Shown piece after piece: positions 52,300-60,991 of a stretch of DNA of 64,000 nt. This stretch comes from Chloroflexota bacterium (lineage in GTDB: Bacteria; Chloroflexota; Chloroflexia; Thermomicrobiales; JADLAZ01): positions 1 to 64,000 of the forward strand of contig JADLAZ010000007.1 of NCBI GenBank assembly GCA_020849725.1, read 5' to 3'. Position 1 is the stretch's first letter. Each line of letters begins with the position of its first letter. Position numbers and translations under genes: made by a program. The notes beneath the pieces were generated by a model that saw only the letters and a list, made by a program, of their open reading frames with translations, was not told the DNA's origin and ran no database searches.

Positions 52300-53769
52300 T
52301 CAGTTCCGAACCGGGCTGTCGGGGTCACGGACCTCGATCTTCGTGATGCCGCTGACATAGCGCCCGCCGCGCTGGTCGATCGGCACGACCAGGCGCAGCG
52401 GCCCGCCGGCGCCGCCCAGCGGCTTGCCATCCTCCTCATAGGCCAGCAGGATCGGCGCATTGGCGTACTCGGGGTCGATCTCGCCCCAGGCGATGACGGA
52501 TTCATAGCCGTCGTTGGCTGTGATGACGACGTACTTGCGCAGCTTGTCGTTCTTGAACTTCGGATTCTCCTTCAGCTTGGCCTGGGCGAGGATGGCGTGC
52601 AGCCGCGCACCCTTGTAGGTGTGCTGCTGCTGGCCCTGCCCGGACAGGAAGGTCGCCTGAACTGTCTCGGCCGGCAACTGCTGGACGGCGGCGACGGTGA
52701 GTGGTCCGCCCTGCTCGACCAGGCCGGTGAGTTGCACCGAGGTCGCCCCGGCGCTGGCGGCCGACCCGGTCGGCCCGACCGGGATGAAGCCCCAGCGCTG
52801 CAAGGTCGCCTGCCCGGCCGGCGACAGCACGAAGTCGATGAACGCCTTGGCCCCGTCCGCGTTGGCTGCGCCCTTGACCATCGCGATTGGGTACTTGGCG
52901 ATGACGTTGAACTGGTCAGGAATCCCGATCACCTTGACGTGCGGCTTCACCGCCGGGGTCACGTCAGAGGAGTAGACGACGCCGGCGTCGGCCTCGCCGA
53001 GTTGGACCTTGGTGACGATCTGCCGGACGTTCGACTCCTGCGAGACGACATTGGCCTGCGTCTGCTGGGCGAAGTCGGCGCCAAAGGCCGGGTCGGCGCT
53101 CAGCTTGACTAGCGCCTGCCGGGTATAGTTGCCAACCGGCACCGCCTCCTGCGCGATGACCAGCTTGCTGCCTGGCTTCGAGAGGTCCTTCAGCGTGGTG
53201 ATGTTGCTGGACGCCGCCTGTGAGACGATGACGACCAGCTCGTTCTGGACGAAGATGCGGGGGTCGCCGCTGAGGGCGCCGTCCTGCTGGGCGCCCTGCA
53301 TGTTCGGCTCGTCAGCCGAGGCGAAGACATCGGCTTTCGCTCCCTCGCGCAACTGGGTGCGCAGCGCCTGCGAGCCGGCGAAATTGAAGGTCACCTTCGT
53401 GCCGGCGTTGGCCGCCTCGATCGTCTTGCCCATCTCGGTGAACGCCTCGGTCAGCGACGCGGCGGTGAAGACGGTCAGGGCGCCGGTGATCTTGGGCGCG
53501 GCGGCGGCGGCGGGCGTTCCCACGGCAGCGGGCGACGCGGCCGGGCTGGCAGCGGCCGTGCCGGCGGGCTTGGCGGTGGCCGCTGCGGTCGGCGCGGCAG
53601 TCGCTGCCGCCGCCGGAGCCGTCGTCGCCGCCGGGGCGGTCGTGGGTGCTGTCGTTGCCGCTGCGGCGGGCTTGGTCGGGGCGACGGTCGGACTGGCCGC
53701 ACCACCGCAGGCGGCCAGCAGCGCACCCACTACCATCAGAACTACAAGATGACGCATGATTCGTGTCAC
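52300..53769 (-). CDS. modA: molybdate-binding lipoprotein ModA fused to a Cys-less sulfite-oxidase-like domain
   Basis: 489 residues. Lipobox 'LLAAC' (Cys21); Ala/Pro/Thr linker 24-93; ModA-type binding protein about 96-335 ('LTVFTAASLTEAFTEMGKTI', 'VTFNFAGSQALRTQLREGAK', 'DVFASADEPNM', 'GEADAGVVYSSDV'). Residues 345-482 are not part of normal ModA: 'YKGARLHAILAQAKL', 'YVVITANDGYESVIAWGEID', 'ILLAYEEDGKPLG', 'GPLRLVVPIDQRGGRYVSGI' match the molybdopterin-binding sulfite oxidase fold, but no Cys is present at the Mo-ligand position. The same domain is in the DNA-binding protein at 55698-56354. Start GTG 53769 has GGGGGG at good distance; ATG 53757 is possible. First gene of a modA-modB unit. 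Confidence 0.85.
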   Translation of the reverse strand: MTRIMRHLVVLMVVGALLAACGGAASPTVAPTKPAAAATTAPTTAPAATTAPAAAATAAPTAAATAKPAGTAAASPAASPAAVGTPAAAAAPKITGALTVFTAASLTEAFTEMGKTIEAANAGTKVTFNFAGSQALRTQLREGAKADVFASADEPNMQGAQQDGALSGDPRIFVQNELVVIVSQAASSNITTLKDLSKPGSKLVIAQEAVPVGNYTRQALVKLSADPAFGADFAQQTQANVVSQESNVRQIVTKVQLGEADAGVVYSSDVTPAVKPHVKVIGIPDQFNVIAKYPIAMVKGAANADGAKAFIDFVLSPAGQATLQRWGFIPVGPTGSAASAGATSVQLTGLVEQGGPLTVAAVQQLPAETVQATFLSGQGQQQHTYKGARLHAILAQAKLKENPKFKNDKLRKYVVITANDGYESVIAWGEIDPEYANAPILLAYEEDGKPLGGAGGPLRLVVPIDQRGGRYVSGITKIEVRDPDSPVRN

Positions 53770-53918
53770 CGATACCCCCCAAAATGAAGCCCAACAGGCC
53801 CGCGGTCACCGCCACACCTTGCCAGCCGGCCTCCGTGGCGTCAACGTGGTTTTCATTCTGATCGTTGTGATTTGTTGGGTATCGGTGGGAATTGCGTCGA
53901 TCAGTATGCCCAAACGCG

Positions 53919-54428
53919 CTATTGACGTCGACTCGCCTGACGTGCCTCGGCCGCTCGTCCGGCGCTGTCGACACCCGGCTCGGCCGTCACCTCCAGCCGG
54001 CGCACCCACTTGACGCTTGTCCAGCAGCCGGCGTCGGGTAGGAGCAGCCGCCAGGGCGCCCCGCGCTCCATGGGCAGCGGCGCGCCGTCCACGGCGTCGC
54101 AGAGCACGGCCCCGGCGATAGCGTCGAGCGGGACCGGCAGCGCGTAGCCGCCGGCCGAGACACGCACGTAGCGAGCGGCCGGCAATGGCCCGGCCAGTGC
54201 GAGCACATCAGCCAGCGCGATGCCCTGCCAGCGCGGGTCGGGTCCACGCTCGTGCTCGTGACAACTGACCGGCTCGCCGGTCTCGACCCGCGGCAGCGAC
54301 GCCAGACCGGCAATGTCCAGCGCCAGGGGACGCAGGACCAGCCCATCGATCTGGATCGTCCATGTCGGAAGGCGCTCCTGGACGGTGTGAGGGACGGGGT
54401 GGGTCGAGCCTTCTTGACGCTGGTCCAT
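53919..54428 (-). CDS. small molybdopterin-dependent oxidoreductase domain protein (sulfite oxidase fold)
   Basis: 169 residues, one domain. 'PTWTIQIDGLVLRPLALDIA', 'GLASLPRVETGEPVSCHEHE' with Cys56 at the expected Mo-ligand position, '[15 protein letters not shown]', 'YALPVPLD', 'GAPWRLLLPDAGCWTSVKWV' match the YedY/sulfite oxidase superfamily. No Tat or Sec signal is seen, so it would be cytoplasmic. GGAGG lies 6 bp before the ATG. It is transcribed toward modA and divergent from the metal-binding four-helix protein; it may use the molybdenum imported by the neighbours. Confidence 0.75.
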   Translation of the reverse strand: MDQRQEGSTHPVPHTVQERLPTWTIQIDGLVLRPLALDIAGLASLPRVETGEPVSCHEHERGPDPRWQGIALADVLALAGPLPAARYVRVSAGGYALPVPLDAIAGAVLCDAVDGAPLPMERGAPWRLLLPDAGCWTSVKWVRRLEVTAEPGVDSAGRAAEARQASRRQ

Positions 54429-54731
54429 GATCTCCCTCCGGCGTGCGGCAGCACGGTGGCACGTCGCTTGCGATCGTGTCGGGACAAGCCCGACGCGGGC
54501 ATCCTGGCGAAGGCCGACGCAGACGTCAACGTCGTGTCCAGGTCAATTGTAGGGTGTTGTTGGGAATTATAGCATTGCTTTGCCTGCATCGACGTCGAAC
54601 CCACCAGTGTCGCAGGCGTCGTGCCGATATGTTTCGCTGATGATTCGCCCCTGTCACAACAGCGAGAAGACCCCGAGCCGATGGATGCTGTAGAGCGCCC
54701 CATGGCGAGCCGACGACGAGAGGAGCCGACG
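54429..54731. other. 303-bp divergent intergenic region
   Basis: Divergent promoter region between the small molybdopterin-domain gene and the Cys-rich gene. It contains a short AT-rich patch (about 54545-54580) that likely holds one or both promoters; no exact consensus hexamers were found. Confidence 0.35.
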
Positions 54732-55151
54732 ATGAGCTACGCCCAGCAGATGTTGACCGCCAGCCCCAGCCGCGTACCGGGTGTCTCGGTCGAGATACTG
54801 GCCGCCGCGGTGACGGCGCTATTCGATACGGCACAGGCCTGCACGACCTGCGCCGATGCCTGTCTCGGTGAGCGCGAGCCGCAGCGGCTCGACGCTCTGG
54901 CGCGCTGCATTCGCCTCAACTTGCACTGCTCCGACATGTGCGTCACCACCGGCCGGCTGCTGTCACGCCAGGAGCAGCCGGCGCTGGCGCGGGCAGTCGT
55001 TGAGGCGTGCGCGCTCTCGTGTCACCTGTGCAGTGAGGAATGCGAGCGACACGCGGCCCACACCCACATGACCCACTGCCGCCTCTGCGCCGAGGCGTGC
55101 CGACGCTGTGAGGCGGCCTGTCAGGCCGTGCTGGCCGCGCTGCCGGCCTGA
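54732..55151 (+). CDS. four-helix bundle copper-binding-type protein (DUF326-like)
   Basis: 139 residues, Cys-rich: 'AQACTTCADACLGE', 'ARCIRLNLHCSDMCVTT', 'EACALSCHLCSEECERH' and 'HCRLCAEACRRCEAACQ'. Spaced CxxC/CxxxC pairs on amphipathic helices are the pattern of the DUF326 four-helix proteins (Csp-like), which store Cu(I) in the bundle core. No signal sequence, so cytosolic. ATG 54732 is chosen for AGGAG 7 bp upstream. It is divergent from the molybdopterin-domain gene and convergent with msrB, consistent with a metal/redox stress cluster. Confidence 0.8.
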   Translation: MSYAQQMLTASPSRVPGVSVEILAAAVTALFDTAQACTTCADACLGEREPQRLDALARCIRLNLHCSDMCVTTGRLLSRQEQPALARAVVEACALSCHLCSEECERHAAHTHMTHCRLCAEACRRCEAACQAVLAALPA

Positions 55152-55204
55152 CGGCGGACGGGCCATCGACGACTGCCCGTGGTCAGGGCGGCGATCTCAG
55201 CAGC

Positions 55205-55621
55205 TCAGGTGTCAGTGGTCCGTTTGTCCAGCGTCAGTGCCACCGAGTTGATGCAGTAGCGCAGGCCGGTCGGGGCCGGGCCGTCATCGAAGACGTGGCC
55301 GAGGTGGGCGCCGCAGGTGCGGCAGAGCGCTTCCGTGCGGCGCATGCCCCAACTGGTATCGTCGTCGGTGGCGACGCTGTCGCCGGCGGCCGGCGCCCAG
55401 AAGCTCGGCCAGCCCGTGCCCGAGTCGAACTTGGTGGCCGAATCGAACAGCGCCGCGCCGCAGCCGACGCAGCGGTAGACGCCAGCCTCTTTGGTATGGA
55501 CATAGGCGCCGGTGAAGGGGCGCTCAGTCCCGTGCTGCCGGCAGACAGCATACTGCTCGGGTGTCAACTGCGCAGCCCACTCGCGGTCGGTCTTCGTGAC
55601 CCGCTTCACAGTGTCGGTCAT
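55205..55621 (-). CDS. msrB: peptide-methionine (R)-S-oxide reductase
   Basis: 138 residues. Repairs methionine-R-sulfoxide in proteins. Zinc ligands Cys51, Cys54, Cys100 and Cys103; catalytic Cys123 in 'RYCINS'; '[12 protein letters not shown]' and '[20 protein letters not shown]' are family standards. AGAGGAA precedes the ATG. Methionine sulfoxide chemistry and molybdenum enzymes share the neighbourhood. Confidence 0.94.
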   Translation of the reverse strand: MTDTVKRVTKTDREWAAQLTPEQYAVCRQHGTERPFTGAYVHTKEAGVYRCVGCGAALFDSATKFDSGTGWPSFWAPAAGDSVATDDDTSWGMRRTEALCRTCGAHLGHVFDDGPAPTGLRYCINSVALTLDKRTTDT

Positions 55622-55697
55622 CGTATTCCTCTCTTGTCAGGCCAGGTGCGACGAGCGTGGTGACCCGCCGACCGCGCCAACTCCGCCGGGGCGCGGC

Positions 55698-56354
55698 TCA
55701 CGGCTCGATGCCGTCGCGCACCAACAACTGTACCAACTGACGCACGTAGCGGCCGCCGCGGTGGTCCGACGGCACCACCAGCAGCAGCGGCCCCTCGCCA
55801 TCGGCCAGCGGCGAGCCGTCGCGCTCCCAGGCGATCAACGCCGGCACGTTGCCGTAAGCCGGGTCGATCTCGCCCAGCGCGATGACGACCGCGTGGCCGT
55901 CGCGGCCGGTGGCCAGCACATAGTGGCTGAGTGCGGCTCGCCAGGCCGTCACCGGCCGCGCCAGCCCCGTGCTGATCAGTACCTCGTGCAGCAGCGCGCC
56001 CCGGTAGCGGTGCTGGGTGAAGCTGTGCGCTCCCAGGCGCGTCGCCGTCACCGCCGTCGGGCTGAACACGCGCAGGTCGTCCAGGCGCAGCCAGCGCGCC
56101 GGCCCGGTTTCGCCCGCGACCTGCAACGCTTCGCCCTCGGCCGGCGCGGCCGGGTCACGCGCTGCCCCAGCCGCGCCGGCCGTCGGCGCACCGGCCTGCT
56201 TGAAGGCGGCCAGTGCCGTCCGCTCAATGCGCAGCCGGTTGCCGACCCGGTAGGCCGGCAACTCCCCACGCTTGATCAGATCGTAGACGGTGAAGCGGGA
56301 GACGCCGAGCGCCCGCGCCACGTCCCGCACCGTCATCGGCTCCGGCCAACTCAT
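55698..56354 (-). CDS. excisionase-type helix-turn-helix protein fused to Cys-less sulfite-oxidase-like domain
   Basis: 218 residues. Residues 5-52 are a MerR/Xis-type HTH_17 domain: 'MTVRDVARALGVSRFTVYDL', 'KRGELPAYRVGNRLRI'. After an Ala/Pro linker, 88-213 match the C-terminal domain of the ModA fusion: 'YRGALLHEVLISTGL', 'YVLATGRDGHAVVIALGEID', 'PALIAWERDGSPLADGEGPL', 'LLVVPSDHRGGRYVRQLVQL'. The Mo-ligating Cys is absent. I infer a one-component regulator sensing molybdenum, its cofactor or an oxyanion. ATG 56354 is the start closest to the HTH with AAGG upstream; ATG 56402 and ATG 56369 remain possible. Confidence 0.75.
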   Translation of the reverse strand: MSWPEPMTVRDVARALGVSRFTVYDLIKRGELPAYRVGNRLRIERTALAAFKQAGAPTAGAAGAARDPAAPAEGEALQVAGETGPARWLRLDDLRVFSPTAVTATRLGAHSFTQHRYRGALLHEVLISTGLARPVTAWRAALSHYVLATGRDGHAVVIALGEIDPAYGNVPALIAWERDGSPLADGEGPLLLVVPSDHRGGRYVRQLVQLLVRDGIEP

Positions 56355-56596
56355 GCCACGTGCCTTCATCGTGGTCACCGCGCCACGGGCAACAGCGACC
56401 ATCGTACCCCGCCATGAGTGTAGCATCTTGTCGTTTTGAGTTGCGGAGTGGGGGGACTTGGCGGTCAGCGTCCCGATGGCGGCGCCTGCCAGCGGCGCGG
56501 CCGATGCAGCCAGGCCAGACCGGTTCGCGTACACTATGTGGCAGTCGACCGCGGGTCGATGCGGGTCGATGAGTCAGGGAAGCGACTGGCAGTGCG

Positions 56597-57259
56597 ATGC
56601 CCTGGTCCCGCAACACGATGATGGCGATCTTCGGCCTGATCGGACTGGCGGCGCTCGCGCTGGTCGCGTTGCTGGCGCGGGGCGACATGGTGCTGGGGTC
56701 GCTGGTGTCGGTGGCGCTGCTGGGCGGTGCGCTGGCGGTGGCCGTCGTCAAGCGCCGCCAGATGGCCGCGCCGGGTGTGGGCTATCGGCCCGACCTGGAT
56801 CGGTTGCGGCCGGGCCGGCTGCGCGACGGCTGCATTCACGTCGCCGGCTACCATCGCCAGCTCGAGGCGTTGGCCGAGACGCTGCCCCAGCCGGCGCAGC
56901 GGGCGGCGCTGCGGGCCGATCTGCCCCTGGCGGACGCGGCCCTGCGCGCGGTCTACGATCTCTGCATTGGGCTGCAAGCCTATGAGTTGGGCGAGAGCCA
57001 GCCGGGTGGCATTCGGCCGGCCGGCACTGACGGCGCCGATCCCCTCGTGGCCGAGGCCGAGGGCGCGTTGCAGGCCACACTCGATACCTTCAGCCAGATC
57101 TACGGCGCGCTGCGCCAATCCTGGTCGGCGGCTGCGCTATCCGATACCGACGGCCGGCCACTGACGGCGCTGGAGCCACACACGGCTCACCTGCGTGACC
57201 TAGCCGCCGCCTTCGCACCGAGCCGCACCCTGCGCTCGGTCGCTCGCGGGGAGGCCTGA
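56597..57259 (+). CDS. hypothetical membrane protein
   Basis: 220 residues. Two close hydrophobic helices at the N-terminus ('MAIFGLIGLAALALVALLAR', 'LVSVALLGGALAVAVV'), then a soluble helical domain of 160 residues with no recognised family ('RDGCIHVAGYHRQLEALAET', 'DAALRAVYDLCIGLQAYELG'). AGGGAAG upstream of the ATG. Ends 2 bp before the next gene, so co-transcribed with it. Confidence 0.65.
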   Translation: MPWSRNTMMAIFGLIGLAALALVALLARGDMVLGSLVSVALLGGALAVAVVKRRQMAAPGVGYRPDLDRLRPGRLRDGCIHVAGYHRQLEALAETLPQPAQRAALRADLPLADAALRAVYDLCIGLQAYELGESQPGGIRPAGTDGADPLVAEAEGALQATLDTFSQIYGALRQSWSAAALSDTDGRPLTALEPHTAHLRDLAAAFAPSRTLRSVARGEA

Positions 57260-57261
57260 CC

Positions 57262-58053
57262 ATGCCTTCGCTGTCTCGCTACCGACCCCGGCTGCCACGC
57301 CGCCGCCTCGGGCCGCTGTTGCGCGGCGCCCGCCGGCGGCGCCCCAGCCGCGCCACGCTGGCGCGGCCATTCGTGGCGCTGCGGAGCCGGCTGCGCCCGC
57401 CCACCCGCCGGGTAGCGCGACCGGTGACGGCCCAGGAGCCGCCACGCCCCCGCCTGCGCCCGGGCACCCGCGCCTATCGGCTCGCCTACCTGCTGACGCA
57501 CATTCTGAACCCAACCTGGCTCTTGCTGCCGGTGCTGGCGCTGGTGACCTATTCCGGCACCGGGTCGTGGCTGGCGGCGCTCGCGTGGACGGCGCTGGCC
57601 GCGGTGATCGTCGTCATCCCGCTGCTGATGATCATCTACCGGCGCGTTCGCGCCGGTGTCTACGCCGATACGCAGGTATCGGTGCGCGAGCAACGCCACG
57701 TGCTCTACATCGTCGGCGCCATCTGCACGACGCTCTACGGCTTCGCCGTCTACCTGCTCGATGCGCCGCTGGAGTTGAAGGCGACGCTGGTGGCGCTGTT
57801 CGCTGCCGGTCTGATCGCGATGGGCATCAATTTCATCGGGTCGAAGGTGAGCATCCACACCGGCGGGCTGGCCGGGCTGGCCACGGTGATGATGGTCCTC
57901 TTCGGCCGGAACGCGCTGCTGGGCTTCCTGCTGGTCGCGCTGGTCGGCTGGTCGCGCGTCATGCTCGGCCGGCATACCGTGCGCCAGGTGGTCACCGGCG
58001 CCGTCACCGCCATCGCCGTGACGACGGCCGTCTTCTGGGCCTACGGGTTCTGA
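57262..58053 (+). CDS. PAP2-like membrane phosphatase family protein
   Basis: 263 residues. A basic N-terminal tail of about 70 residues (many Arg/Pro) is followed by about six helices. 'KVSIHTGGLAGLATVMMVLF' and 'GWSRVMLGRHTVRQVVTGAV' correspond to the second and third PAP2 motifs (SGH and SRx5Hx3D), but in the last the Asp is replaced by Gln, so catalytic activity is not assured. Possible lipid phosphate phosphatase. Directly follows 56597-57259. Confidence 0.65.
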   Translation: MPSLSRYRPRLPRRRLGPLLRGARRRRPSRATLARPFVALRSRLRPPTRRVARPVTAQEPPRPRLRPGTRAYRLAYLLTHILNPTWLLLPVLALVTYSGTGSWLAALAWTALAAVIVVIPLLMIIYRRVRAGVYADTQVSVREQRHVLYIVGAICTTLYGFAVYLLDAPLELKATLVALFAAGLIAMGINFIGSKVSIHTGGLAGLATVMMVLFGRNALLGFLLVALVGWSRVMLGRHTVRQVVTGAVTAIAVTTAVFWAYGF

Positions 58054-58069
58054 GATCCGGCCGGCCGCG

Positions 58070-58372
58070 CTACATGAGGCCGGGGATGCGGATGCCGCCG
58101 GTCACGGCGCTCATGCGCTGCGCGGCCAGGTCCTTGGCTCGGGCCATGCCGTCGGCGATGGCCAACAGCACCAGCTCTTCCAACATGCCCAGGTCGTCCG
58201 GATCGACCGCCTCAGGCGCGATCGAGATCGCCTTCACCTCCTGCAGGCCGCTGACCTGACAGGTGACGGCGCCGCCGCCGGCCGAGCCGGTGACGATCTC
58301 CTCTCCCAACTGCTCCTGAACCTTCAGCATGCGGCTCTGCATCTCCTGCAGCAGCCGCAGATTCGGTTGCAT
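58070..58372 (-). CDS. YbaB/EbfC family nucleoid-associated protein
   Basis: 100 residues, the family's usual length. 'LRLLQEMQSRMLKVQEQLGE', 'VTGSAGGGAVTCQVSGLQEV', 'IAPEAVDPDDLGMLEELVLL' match YbaB, a small dimeric DNA-binding protein normally encoded between dnaX and recR. ATG 58372 is chosen with AGGG upstream; ATG 58387 directly abuts GGGGAG. It lies downstream of dnaX, as in many genomes; recR is not seen next. Confidence 0.88.
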   Translation of the reverse strand: MQPNLRLLQEMQSRMLKVQEQLGEEIVTGSAGGGAVTCQVSGLQEVKAISIAPEAVDPDDLGMLEELVLLAIADGMARAKDLAAQRMSAVTGGIRIPGLM

Positions 58373-58507
58373 TGCCATGGCCCTCATCTCCCCGCCTGCT
58401 TCGCCCGCCGGCGACCCAGCATCCCGCGCCGTGTTGCCCGGTCCCCTCAGTCTGCCGGCTCCCGGCCACGCTGCGATGTGACGGCCGGTGCTGGGCGACG
58501 AGATCGC

Positions 58508-60289
58508 TCAGTCCGGCCCGACCAGTCGGGCGCCGAAGATGTTCATCACTGCCTGCGCCCGCGCCCGGTCGGCGGCCTCGGTATCGACGCCGTCGTCAGG
58601 CGCGCTGTCCTCGGCCCGTGGCGGCGCCACCGGGCCAGCGTTAGCGTCGGTGGCGCTCGCGGTCGGGCTGGTGGCGAGCGCCGCCATGGTCGACCGGTAC
58701 GCCTCGGCTTCGCTGGCGAGGATGCAGCGCAGCCGGACCAGGGCGCCGCCGGCCCGCGCCATCGCACTCTCGATCGCGCCGCGGAGCTCGTCCTGGTTGA
58801 TCTGCTTGTAGTGGAACTCGTAGGCAGCAACCAGCACCAGCGTGTCACCGTCAGCCAGCAGTGGGTCGGCGTTGCGCAGCAGGGCGTGGGCCTTCTTGTG
58901 GTGCGCGCCCAGGTCGCGCACGACGCGCTGCCAGAACTCGGCCAGCGCGTCAGGCGTGATGAGTGATGAGGGCTGGGAGGGCGCCTCGGCTGAAGGGGGG
59001 GCGGGTGGTGGAGCAGTGGCCTCGGCCAGCCAGGGTGGTTCGGACGGGGGTAGGGTGGCGGGCGGAGGCGGGGCGGTGGGGCGGGGGCGGGCAGGGGCGG
59101 CCGGCTCCCGGCGCGGCGAGTCCAACTCGGAGGCGGCGGGAGTATCGCGGCGGGGCGGTGGGACGGGGGCGGCGGCAGCGGCCTCGCGGCGCAACCCGGC
59201 CTCCACCAGCGCCAGCTCCAGCGGCAGCGTACCGTAGGCGCCGCGCTCCAGCGCGTAGTCGATGGCGCTGAGGCGCTGGATCAGGTCGGCCACGACCGGC
59301 AGCGTCGTCTGCTCGGCCTGCCGCGCCTGAGCGGCCTCGCGCGTCGGGGCGAGGCCGGCAGTCGGGCTGCTGCCGCCGGCCAGGCGCAGCAGCACCTCGC
59401 GCAGGTACTCGACCGTCTGCTGCGTGAGCAGGCGCGGCTCCAGGCCGTCATCCACAGCCGTGCCGACGGTCGTCAGCGCCGCCGGCAGATCGCCTGCGAG
59501 CGCGGCGTCGACCAGCGCCACGATGCGCTCGTCACCGTGGATGCCGAGCGCCTGCTGCACCAGCGCGACGGTGATGCGCGCGTCGCCATAGGCGATCATG
59601 GTGTCGAGCAGGCCGAGCGCATCGCGCAGGCTGCCGGTCGCCTGCCGCGCCAGCAGCGCCAGTGCCTCGTCGTCCGCCTCCAGCTCCTCGGCCTGGCAGA
59701 CGAAGCGGAGGCGGGCAACCATGCGCTCGAGTGGGATGCGCCGGAAGCGAAAGACCTGGCAGCGGCTGACGATCGTCTCCAGCATCTTTTGCGGGTCGGT
59801 CGTCGCCAGAACGAACTTGGCGTGCGGTGGCGGCTCCTCCAGTGTCTTCAGCAGCGCATTGGCAGCCGCCTCGGAGAGCTGGTGGACCTCATCGATGATG
59901 TAGAACTTGGTCGTCAGCTCACTGGGGGCGAAGGCAATCCGGTCCCGCAACTCGCGGATGTCGTCGATACCGCGGTTGGAGGCGGCGTCGATCTCGATAA
60001 TGTCCATCGAGCGGTTCTCGGCCAGCCCGATAGCGCGGCAGGCAGCGCAGTCGTTGCACGGCCGCCGCGTCGGGTCCGCGTGCTGGCAGTTGACGGCTTT
60101 GGCCAGCAAGCGGGCGGTGCTGGTTTTGCCGGTGCCGCGCGGGCCGGTGAACAAGTAGGCGTGGGCAACGCGGCCGCTCTGGATGGCGTTGCGCAGCGTG
60201 CGCGCGACCGCCTCCTGGCCGACCAACTCGTCCTCGTCGAACGAGCGCGGTCGGTATTTCCGATAGAGCGACTGCGACTCGCCGGCCAT
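58508..60289 (-). CDS. dnaX: DNA polymerase III subunit gamma/tau
   Basis: 593 residues. Clamp-loader ATPase with P-loop 'GPRGTGKT' at 49-56, zinc-binding Cys68, Cys78, Cys81 and Cys84, Walker B 'KFYIIDEVHQLSEAAANALL' with the SRC motif in 'TIVSRCQVFRFRRI'. Domain III follows to about residue 360, then a long Pro/Ala linker (about 385-460) and a C-terminal tau-like domain. No obvious slippery A/T run for a frameshift to gamma is seen. ATG 60289 is chosen for GGGGAG upstream. Operon with ybaB. Confidence 0.94.
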   Translation of the reverse strand: MAGESQSLYRKYRPRSFDEDELVGQEAVARTLRNAIQSGRVAHAYLFTGPRGTGKTSTARLLAKAVNCQHADPTRRPCNDCAACRAIGLAENRSMDIIEIDAASNRGIDDIRELRDRIAFAPSELTTKFYIIDEVHQLSEAAANALLKTLEEPPPHAKFVLATTDPQKMLETIVSRCQVFRFRRIPLERMVARLRFVCQAEELEADDEALALLARQATGSLRDALGLLDTMIAYGDARITVALVQQALGIHGDERIVALVDAALAGDLPAALTTVGTAVDDGLEPRLLTQQTVEYLREVLLRLAGGSSPTAGLAPTREAAQARQAEQTTLPVVADLIQRLSAIDYALERGAYGTLPLELALVEAGLRREAAAAAPVPPPRRDTPAASELDSPRREPAAPARPRPTAPPPPATLPPSEPPWLAEATAPPPAPPSAEAPSQPSSLITPDALAEFWQRVVRDLGAHHKKAHALLRNADPLLADGDTLVLVAAYEFHYKQINQDELRGAIESAMARAGGALVRLRCILASEAEAYRSTMAALATSPTASATDANAGPVAPPRAEDSAPDDGVDTEAADRARAQAVMNIFGARLVGPD

Positions 60290-60406
60290 CCCTCGCTCCC
60301 CTGCCACACCGCCTCTGACCCAGCGCAGTATACCCTGCTGCCGCGCTGTCCGTACACGGCAATGTGCTGGCGATCGGCAGGTGGCGGCCACCACGAGTGG
60401 CAGCGA

Positions 60407-60991
60407 CTATCGATCGGTGGTGAGGCGGGCGACTGCGGCGAGCAGGTCGGCATCGGGAGCGTGGTCGCCGGGGTGACGCGCGTAATGGGCGTAGGCGATG
60501 CGGCCATCCCGGCCGATGACGAACGCCGCAGGCACCCAGCCGACATCACCGACCGTCCGACCCTGGACATGGCCGGCCAGCAACGCCCGCATTCCGGCCG
60601 CGATCGCCGCCCGTTTCACCAGCATGGCCGGCGTGATGCGCCCGATACTGAACGCCCGCTGCAGATCTCCGCTCGGCTCAGCCAGGCAGTGCAGGCCGGG
60701 GGCGCGCGGGCCGCAGAAGGCAGCCACCTGAACGGGCGTGGCGGGAGCGACGACGGCAACATCGGCGCCGGCGGCGGTGAGCGACGGTTGGAGAGCGACC
60801 AGTCTGGCTACGGCCTCACGGCAAAAGATGCAGCCGAGATGGCGCAGGAAGGTCAGCACGAGCGGCCGGTCCTGCCACAGGATGCTGAGGGCCAGGCGAC
60901 GACCGTCAGCCGTCGTGATGATGGCGTCTGGGGCTGAGTCTCCGGCAGCGAGGAGGTCGGTCTGGCCGGCGGCAACGTCGGCAGTGGTCAT
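60407..60991 (-). CDS. peroxiredoxin-like (AhpC/TSA, PRXL2-type) protein
   Basis: 194 residues. Thioredoxin-fold with 'VLTFLRHLGCIFCREAVARL' carrying Cys54-x2-Cys57, then 'ADVAVVAPATPVQVAAFCGP' and 'GWVPAAFVIGRDGRIAYAHY'. This CxxC arrangement near an Arg matches the PRXL2/AhpC-TSA_2 group of redoxins, of which some relatives use Sec; here both are Cys. ATG 60991 is chosen for GAGAGGG upstream. Likely peroxide or thiol-disulfide role. Confidence 0.8.
   Translation of the reverse strand: MTTADVAAGQTDLLAAGDSAPDAIITTADGRRLALSILWQDRPLVLTFLRHLGCIFCREAVARLVALQPSLTAAGADVAVVAPATPVQVAAFCGPRAPGLHCLAEPSGDLQRAFSIGRITPAMLVKRAAIAAGMRALLAGHVQGRTVGDVGWVPAAFVIGRDGRIAYAHYARHPGDHAPDADLLAAVARLTTDR

Noticed and set aside
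58508..60289. Programmed frameshift in dnaX producing gamma
   Set aside because: No A-rich or other slippery heptamer with downstream stem could be found in the linker.
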